The notes beneath the pieces are model-generated. The model worked only from the letters and a program-made list of their open reading frames with translations, had not been told where the DNA came from and ran no database searches. A stretch of DNA of 64,000 nt from Kingdonia uniflora (Eukaryota; Streptophyta; Magnoliopsida; Ranunculales; Circaeasteraceae). The position numbers and the translations under genes were made by a program. This document shows positions 56,171 to 64,000 of the stretch, one piece after another (positions within the stretch are counted from its first letter, which is position 1; each line of letters opens with the position of its first letter). The stretch is taken from the NCBI GenBank assembly GCA_014058105.1, contig JACGCM010002894.1, positions 1,240,001 to 1,304,000 of the forward strand. The letters run 5' to 3'.

Positions 56171-59100
56171 ACTAGGGAAAAAACTCAGACAACCTATTCA
56201 TAAATGCTAGTATTTGGTAGGAGCTGATCTTTTGTAAGCGTCTTGAAAAGTTGCAGTATTGCGTAGAACGAGGGATTGGACAGTGCAGGGCAAGGTCCTA
56301 CTCAAAGATAGATGGCCATTCTATCCTTGTTGAAGCATAACTCCATGGTCATGATTCAGTTTTGTCTATGAATGTAGGTTCACATACACACGTTTTCTCG
56401 CCTATAAAGTGACTTGACAGATTATTTTAGACGGTCTTAATTGTCTCTCTAAGGACTAAGGCGGGATATCCGATGAAAACTTACCTTGCTCTTTGTTTCG
56501 CTTCAAACCTGATAGTTTCCTATGTTTACATGCTTTAAGTGTTCAAGTTGGTGGTTCAACTCATAGAAACAAACCATTAGACAACGCATTTATTTTTTCC
56601 TTTATGTTTGGTGGGTTCAGCTTCCACTATATTATCAACCTTGACTGATTCACGAATGTGATTCACTCATTATTGTTCTCTTAATGTCTCCAAGGCTTCT
56701 AGACATCTTGTCTCTATGTTTTCGAAAGAAATTTGTATGAAATTGAAGCAAAGCAACCAAAGCCAGTCAGTATGTGTGACTGTGACACTGTCAACTGGAT
56801 CTTATTAGAAATGGGCTTTCCAACTTGCTTTTTCTTTAACATCCTCATTAAATCCTGTCAAGTCACTCGGAACCTGGACAGGTCGTATAGAAACTGGTAC
56901 AGAATAATGTGATAGGGGAGGGTGTAACTTACATCTAATCAAGTAAGCGGCACTATTTACCAAACGAGGGAGGAGTGTCAATATACTTTTCTCAAAGATG
57001 AGCTTGGGTTTGCCAAGGAACTGTCTCTTTAGTATGGATTGTCACTTGAGGTGGGGAAACCTAAATATAGGGGTTGAATAATCATACGCGGGTACCTCAA
57101 AAGGTCAAAAGGTCAAGGTCTAAGTATAGTTCACTCTTATTATAAACCAACGATGAAAATGAAGAGTCAAATCATGGAAGTACAAAGGAATAAAATAGAA
57201 CTTTTTATCTCTTAACTTTTTAGTCTATAGGAGATTACTAGCCTTAAAATGGAATAATAATAGACCTCCTTGAAATAAATCATTTTGTGTGACTTTTACT
57301 GATACAAGAAGTTGGAAGACTATCTTGCGGAATGGTAACCCATCCAAGGGCTTCACACTTACAAGATACAACTCGAGGAGAGAACACGTTTTTTTTTTAG
57401 ATCTCAACGTTGAGGTGATTTATCACCTTCTTTTGCAATATTCCTTCTCTTTTTGCACTTGATATCACTCACTGCAATTTTGAAGCTTCATTGGTTTTTT
57501 CATTTTTTTGCTTTCAAAATAGAGGATTATAGATTTTAAGCCATTAAAACCAACAAAACAATAGTGTTAGAGGGCCATAATCCTATGATATATGGCGGAT
57601 ACTTGGGAAGGAGAGGAATGCTAATTTTTAGGAAAGAGAGACTGCTTGATGGTATTGGAAAAGCGACAAGGTTAATTTAGACATCCTTCTTACAAGTTAC
57701 AGTTGGGAGGATGCTAAGTTTGAGGAACTCAGTCAGATGTAACTCACTTTTCTATTTTTTGGTTCTGATCATGCAAGACTTGTTTTATTTCACTTTTGCT
57801 CCTTTAGCTGTATTCTGTCTTCCATTTTGGAAGGCTTTCTGTGGACATGTTGACATATACTTTATGTTCTCAGGAGAAAGAGAATTCAAGATTTGTAACT
57901 ACAAACAGTATTTTGCAATTTAGGGAAGGTTATTATTTAGACTGTGTTGATGTAAATATACTATCTTTTATACTGAATAGGTGTCACCACACTTTGAGGC
58001 TATCTTTTTATAAGACTGAGTCGAAATCAAGATATACACATGAAGATGGTGGAGAGGATATGGAAATTCAACCCCACTGTTAGTTATAAAATAAAAAGGA
58101 TAATGTCAGTCCAAAGAGTTTACCTGTGGACCGGTAACAAGTCCTGAACGGCCGAAAGCAGATGATTGTTGTGTATTGCTGACGCGCTGGGGTTGGTTCT
58201 CAAACTCCTGTTGTTGGAGTGCTATTGCAAGTTCCATATCAGAACTGTAAAAATATCATAAATGTTAGATTAACAGGGGTTATACCAATTAGGAATATGA
58301 ACAACTTCACAGCAGGGAAAAAATTGCAAATAAGATTGTCAGAAATTACAAGTAAATTACATAAGGTACTACTAAAGTAGACGGCAGATTAGCGTTAAGA
58401 CCAAAAGAACAAAAGTAGATAACCCCAAGAATATTGTCTATATTACTAAATCATACAAATGACATAAAGATGAAACATATGAAGCAATAGAGAACAATTA
58501 CGTTAGCGTAGAGCCTGACGGTTCAGAATTGTCAATGCTAGCGAGAAAGTCCTGAAGTGCATGAAAAACTGTATTAGGTTCATGTTTACTATTTATCGCA
58601 TCCAAATAACTATTTATGATCCAAGATACTCACAGCAGTAGTGGTCCTCGCATTTTGCTCATCCCATGTGTCCTTGACTTGATTTTCTAAGTTAAATTCT
58701 GTAAAGTTACCTGTCATAAACACTGTATCTCCATTTACCTGAGTGCGGAGTACTCACTTCAGAATATTGAACTGAAAGAATATCTTGATAAAGTAACTGA
58801 GAGAATAACAAAGAGAAAGTAGGGAGAATGAGAGTGAAAATAAATCACACTCACAGACTCACCTCATTTAGCTTCTCCCATACCAGACTAGGCTCGCAAA
58901 GATAACCTTGATCAGTTGCTAAGAGATAAAGCTCGTTATTAAACTGCAAACAAAAACGGAAACTAGTGAAGATCCCACATGCTTAAACTAAGAAAAAAAA
59001 TATCTTTGGCAGCAAAAAATACATAAGGAACCAAATTAGACCAAAAAAAAGGTGATAGCTTGTAACTAGCCTTGAACAGCGTGCTAAAATGATTGTTGCG

Positions 59101-62100
59101 GAAGAAAACACAGAGCTCTCGTTCTTTCAGACCCTCTTGTAGGCAAAATAAGCTGCAAATAAGAAGAGAAGGACATGAAAACAAAGGCAAAACTTGTACA
59201 AAACAGGAAAGTTCACCACTGGAAAAGAGAGTTTTATAAGAGAAATAGAAAGATAGGATGATACCCATATATGGTTAACTGGCTTGCATTGCTACTCAAG
59301 AATTTTCTAATCAAATCTCCTGAATAAATTTTAAGAGGAAACAAGTAAGTGCTTCATGTAAATATAAAAATATAAAAATGAACATAAGGAAATTTCAACA
59401 ATCAGCAACAAAGTATTCATCTCATACGTAACCAAAAAGACTCTTACCATTCTGTTGAGATACATCATCCTTAGAATGTACATCACAGACATCTTCAATG
59501 ACTTTATCTGCCTGCTCAGCAAGAACCATCTCACCTTCATACATAGGTTCTCCACTTTCAAAGATTGTGGATCCTGAATCAAGTATGCGGTCCTCTCCTT
59601 CATATATGGGCTCATTTCCGTTGAGGCTTGATGCAACACCAGTTGAAACATCTATCGTTTCACAGCCCCTTAGACTGTCTTCTGGCACATGAACTGAAGA
59701 AGTTGAAGTATCTTGCTTACATGTGCGGTCTTTGTGTTCAGAGGAAGAACCTTCATCTAGAGAAAGTGAGAGTTCGTTCCGGTTCTGAACCAACATATCA
59801 TTTCTAGTGTACTCCATCAAATTGCAAGAATCGGAACACTCTTCCGATGCCATATCAGTTGAATGATTAACATTATTTCTACTAGAAATATTTGAATATG
59901 AACTCTCTTTTTCTCCTGCATCTAAAGATATCACATTGTCATTGCATGTGCTAGATTCATTAGCATTATGCGATAGCAACAGTTCTGGTTGACAGAAATT
60001 CTGCTCATCACTAGTGTGCCCCTCCTTTGCATCCGGAGGAATACCTAATCCTTCAGAACTCTTGAGATGAGTGCTTTCATCAGTATTTACAGAGACATCA
60101 AGCCTAAAATTTTCCGCCGAGAGAGGTTCATCCAATGATGCTGAAATCTGCAAGGCTCTTAGAAGTTCAGCTTCTTCCTCTAGATCACCCCTTCTTCCTT
60201 CCTTGTGGCTAGAGGCAGAACATGGAGAATCATCAAAAGATTTAGCTTTTGAAAGGCAGGGAGAAGGAACTCCTAAAGTTGCAGCTGTTGCAGCAGCAAA
60301 ATCAATACAGTCTTCCTCAATGTTACTCTTAAGCTTTCCCTCAGTATCTTTTGTTTCAAGAGCAACAAGCTCCCCCATGAGGGTATTGTATGACTTGGAG
60401 CCCACTGCATATGCAGTATCATGGTCCTGGCACACATTAACAAACAACCCAGCAACGTTGATTATCCAGGTACTAGACATAATTAATGTAAGCGCAACAT
60501 AAAGTGAATGAGACATATATTTAGATGTGGAAATGCAGTTCTCAATGTAAATATCATAATCTATATTTTTATCCTTCATGCCCTTAACAGCAGGGGCGGA
60601 GCCAGGATTATAAGTCAGTGGGGTCAAAAGTCAGGGGTTCGTGGGCGGTAAAGGATGAGGTTCCAAGGCATATTCAAGGAAATGGCCATATAAATAAAAT
60701 TATGGATTTGTGAGAGAGAAATTAAGAGCACAGTTGCGTTGGGGAGAAGATTTTTTTAGAGAAAGTTTGAGCACATAAATTAAATATAGGTGAAGAATGC
60801 TTGGAATTGGACTTGGTTTGGGTAAATGTTAGTGCGGGCCAGTTGTTATTTATTAAGTATCATCCAAATTGAACATCTCATCTCACTAATGTCCTAAAGT
60901 CAAGCCCAAACCTTAATTGAGTGGGGTCAAAAAGACCAAGTAACTACAAAAAAAGTAGGAGGGAAAACTACAGAATCTAAGAAATTTAAATCTCAGTGGG
61001 GTCATTTGACCCCTAGCTCCGCCACTACTTAACAGCGTCTCTAGCTATCTTACCTTGAGGAATGAAACAAATCTCTGAACCTTTTTAGATAATTGCAAAA
61101 TGTCATTTGCTCGATAACTAGTTGCAAGACGATTATTCATTACGTAAGGAAAAAAACCAATATAGTGACGAGTAAACAGTTGTCAAAAACGAGAATGGTA
61201 AAATTTGAGCAAATATTTTATATCAGGTTTTTTTTTTAGCAAAGTAAGCAAAACCATCTTAATAAGGATCCAGAAGGGAACCCAAAGAAAAAAAATGCAG
61301 AATACAAGAGAGCCAAAGGCCAAAGGAAAGAGAGAGACATCCAGCTAGGCTAGCACCCCTCAGACCTCCACAAGATAAGCCAAGAACATAAATCAATCAA
61401 ATCTAAAGTAATCTCTCATGGGGTCCTCAATCTAATATAAAATTGACGCCTACCCACAATTCATTCCTTAAGATTCATATGTACACTACAATATTTTGAG
61501 ATAATTTATGAGCATTGAAGTTAGCCTCTCAAATTTGAAGAAACTTTTAAGCTTCGTGAATCTTTTTCTAATTCTCAGCTTTGAGACACGGAGGTATAAA
61601 GTTCATTTGAAAGACAATACAATAGCTACAGGGTCTGATTTCAACCAGGCAACCTTCCAACCCATCTCAGCAGTCAAAGTAAGCCCAGAAACAATAGCAC
61701 TATATTCAACAAGAAAGTTAGGGACAACAGCAAGACCCTGCATAAGAGAACCCAACACCTGGCCTGAAGAGTCTCTCAAAAATGGTTCCCCCTCTTCCTG
61801 TATGATTACCAATAGAAGCTCCATTAGTATTTATCTTGACTTCTCCAGAGTTGGCAAGGACCCATTTACAACCCCAAATCCAGGGAACTTTAACGAAAAG
61901 GGCTCAACTCCAAGATCACAGAAGATTTGAACATATATGTCCCATAAGTGCAGGATTTAAAGAGATGGGAAGCATCTCCAACAAAATTGAATCTCCAAAG
62001 AGAGCACATTTTTTTTTCTAGACATCCACAAGGCTCTCAAAGAACCCCCACCCCCAAGTCCTGAACAAGGGGACTAAAGACAGAAGAATGATAAAGTAAG

Positions 62101-63697
62101 CTTTTGGGATTTAGGATAACAAACTTGGTCTGAAGAACCCAATAAGCCATTCCCAAATATATGTAGCCTGCTTATACTCCCATAAAGGATGGATCATAGT
62201 TTCACAATCTTCTATGCAAACACTGCATCTTCAATTCTATATGGAGATGACGGAATTGCTATTCAGGAAGTAGCTATGGAGAAAAGGTGAATGTACGGTC
62301 TGTGAAAATATGGTAAGAAAGAGTTTGTATGGCTCTTATCAGAAATGTATTGCAGACAAGGTTTACTCATGAACGATCGTCTAATGCATTTACTTTGTTT
62401 AATTAGTTGAACTATCAATGGTTAAACACCACTTTTTATGGGACCTTTTTTTTAGAACAAGATATAAACCATTTGGTAGTTGTATGGACTTTTTATTTAT
62501 TTTGTTAATTGTTTAGGCTTGGATCCAATCTAAAATTACACAGTTGCGTCCAACTAGAGGGAACAAATATTGAAATAAGAAAAAGTAATCTCTTTGTAAG
62601 TTCATACGGATAAACATATACAATTGAATGTCCATATGGAGTTCCTACATGTCCTAAGACCCTTTTTTAATTTCAGTTCTCATAATAAACATAAAAACTT
62701 TTCCGTTGTCTACTACTCCATTAATCACTCCCTCACCATGATCCTCCTCCCTCCTAAACTACAGTGGTTTTTGATTGCTTTGTATTAGTGTAGTGTGAGT
62801 AGTACATATATCCAAATACATCAAGTACTGTGAATAACTAAATTAATACTAAAATAAATTGTGCAAAATATAAGTGATGACACAACTAATTATACTTGTA
62901 GTGGAAATAATACCTGTGGATCAACTATCCAACCATGATACAGTGGAATGCCAAGGAGATCAAATATAGCACACTCTCGCGTAAACTCAAATCCATCAAT
63001 TCTGAAAAACAAGATAATAACAACCCTTTATCATTCACTCAACATACTAAACAAACTAACAAAAAGATTAGGACAGCTACCTCTGAAATTGAACGTTAAC
63101 GTCAATTCCCGTAGCAAGACTGGGGAGCAAATCAATGGCATCTGATATGTTCTGCTGCTGATTCTCAACATATCCAGCATCTTTATCCTACATTTAAGCC
63201 AACATTAACAAAAAAATACAATATCTTTAGACGAGAAACCAACATAAACCCAGTGAGCCAACAAACAAGGAAGAACCTAAAAAGACACCCCAAAATGCGT
63301 AAATGGACATGCAATCAATCACTCAAAACCAAATGAAATAAGGGATTTCGTTCTCACCTCATTACAACAATTACAATCAATCAACTTCTCCGCAACAAGC
63401 GAGAGCAATTTCTGCACCGAAACCTCCGATACCTCTGGGTGCAAATTCAAATTGTTCTTCAACAAAAGAACATTACCTAATTGAAAACAAACAATTCTAT
63501 CTCAAAACAACAAATTGAAACCAAAAGATTGAAAATCGAAACCCTAAATGATACTTACAGATTGCCAAGAGAGGGCAAGGGCCATTGTCGTTTTGAAGGA
63601 TGATTGGTGTTTGACGACCCAAGAAGTGTATCGCCTTGGTCTTGTAAAGGGTTTCTTTCTCGATTTCGTTATCGTTTGGGAGATCATCGGTCGCCAT
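55842..63697 (-). CDS. MINDY-family (FAM63) K48-ubiquitin deubiquitinase, twelve exons
   Basis: Exons (minus strand): 63697-63559, 63476-63358, 63187-63081, 63001-62914, 60426-59448, 59319-59265, 59152-59071, 58943-58863, 58738-58634, 58551-58502, 58244-58124 and 55928-55842. They join to 670 codons with no stop. QNDNGPCPLLAI holds the catalytic Cys41 and the oxyanion Gln35; FRNNHFST holds the likely catalytic His517; LYLLATDQGY and WEKLNEVNGD are further family marks. A 326-codon acidic, Ser-rich exon splits the catalytic region. Near the end SDMELAIALQQQEF looks like a ubiquitin-binding MIU helix (about 602-615). The protein ends CAVM, a CaaX box. Intron 7 has a GC donor. MINDY enzymes trim K48-linked chains. 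Start is the first ATG. Confidence 0.9.
56136..56169 (+). repeat. Poly(G) run of 34 bases in the last MINDY intron
   Basis: GCGCGC is followed by 34 uninterrupted G. On the transcribed strand this is poly(C). The rest of this 2.2-kb intron (55929-58123) holds no recognisable gene or transposon. Confidence 0.95.
60591..61027. mobile_element. hAT-type MITE in MINDY intron 4
   Basis: The left end is CAGGGGCGGAGCCAGG and the right end is CTAGCTCCGCCACTA, inverted. CTTAACAG is duplicated exactly at 60583-60590 and 61028-61035 (8 bp). It is 437 bp, with GTGGGGTCAAA repeats near both ends and no coding region. Confidence 0.88.
61229..62260 (-). mobile_element. LINE D 3' end in MINDY intron 4
   Basis: Minus strand: zf-RVT remnant (CIEDCETMIHPLWEYKQA near 62215-62162), then RNase H (KINTNGASIGN near 61835, RDSSGQVLGSLMQGL, FLVEYSAIVSGL), then a 3' tail ending in a poly-T run (poly-A on the element strand) at 61231-61240. 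It is 5'-truncated and broken by stops. Transcribed in the same direction as the host gene. Confidence 0.75.
62261..62913. other. Right part of MINDY intron 4, no gene
   Basis: AT-rich intron sequence in which I see no domain, terminal repeat or exon. Confidence 0.5.
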
Positions 63698-64000
63698 GGA
63701 TGACCTTCAAAGAACAAACAGAGAGAGAAAAAAATATATTTTACTTTTATCTGAAACTTTTTTATTTCTATCTTATTTGGTAAGAATAAGAATACGGGGA
63801 AAGTGCGTGAAAACCAGGCTTTATTCGGTTGCTCTTATTATTATTAGAGCGACGGTTGAGATTTAATCTAAGAGAGGCGTGGTATATATGGATTTTGGAG
63901 TGAGCTACTCATAGAGATGGTCTAATGGATTGTCAGGATTTATTGAACGCATTGCTAAAAAAGAAACACCTTTATAAATACATATTCCTCATATTTCCAC
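63698..64000 (-). promoter_or_regulatory. MINDY upstream region
   Basis: GA/CT-rich leader just before the ATG (agagagagaaaaa on the plus strand), AT-rich beyond it. No firm TATA box was placed. Promoter role is inferred from position. Confidence 0.4.

Noticed and set aside
57711..58083. ORFs in the last MINDY intron (57.7-58.1 kb)
   Set aside because: Hydrophobic AT-driven frames without domain or codon signature; on the strand opposite to the gene and inside its intron.
1..64000. tRNA or rRNA genes
   Set aside because: I saw no cloverleaf with A and B boxes or rRNA sequence by eye; the only tRNA-like match is the retrotransposon primer-binding site.

Overview
This is nuclear DNA of a flowering plant, most likely a eudicot. 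The evidence is GT-AG introns, a class I TCP transcription factor, and nearly every major class of plant transposon (L1-type LINEs, Tat-lineage gypsy, CACTA, Mutator-like, PIF/Harbinger and hAT). I cannot name the species. About 46 kb on the left is almost solid transposon. The right 18 kb is a gene island with three apparently intact host genes whose introns also hold transposons.

Left region (1-46 kb). A LINE fragment (1-1525), an LTR-like remnant and two MITEs lead into a nested insertion stack at about 3812-29635. The outer element is a minus-strand LINE, with its 3' half at 3828-7230 and its 5' half at 26284-29619. It is bounded by a 15-16 bp target duplication whose copies now lie 26 kb apart. 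Inside it is a Tat-type gypsy retrotransposon (7231-26283). Inside that is a 13.5 kb CACTA element (12257-25804) that carries intron-containing pieces of two host genes, a spastin-like AAA ATPase and COG3. Inside the CACTA is a hAT-type element (13647-20778). Inside that is a 6.4 kb PIF/Harbinger element (13827-20271) with its Myb/NAM-like ORF, its DDE transposase and a nearly complete plant-mobile-domain gene. Each level is supported by its own terminal repeats, target duplication or both.

Middle region (29.6-46 kb). A small MITE-like remnant and another LINE 3' fragment precede two Mutator-like elements with long terminal inverted repeats and 9-10 bp target duplications. MULE1 (32502-39324) holds a broken MuDR transposase, an RPL3 retropseudogene with a poly(A) tail, and an intron-containing glycoside hydrolase family 3 piece. 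MULE2 (40419-45983) holds a broken MuDR transposase, an antisense GRF/CCHC zinc-finger gene and an antisense acidic ORF. A 1 kb hAT element lies between them.

Right region (46-64 kb). Three host genes are seen. The first is a six-exon RmlD/MAT2B-like short-chain dehydrogenase (46120-53570, +), whose second intron holds a LINE that itself contains an ORF1-only Harbinger element. The second is a single-exon class I TCP transcription factor (53987-54790, +). The third is a twelve-exon MINDY-family deubiquitinase (55842-63697, -) with catalytic Cys and His, a C-terminal ubiquitin-binding helix and a CaaX ending. Its fourth intron holds a hAT MITE and a LINE 3' end. The MULE2 insertion ends about 130 bp from the dehydrogenase start codon. 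No tRNA, rRNA or CRISPR array was seen.
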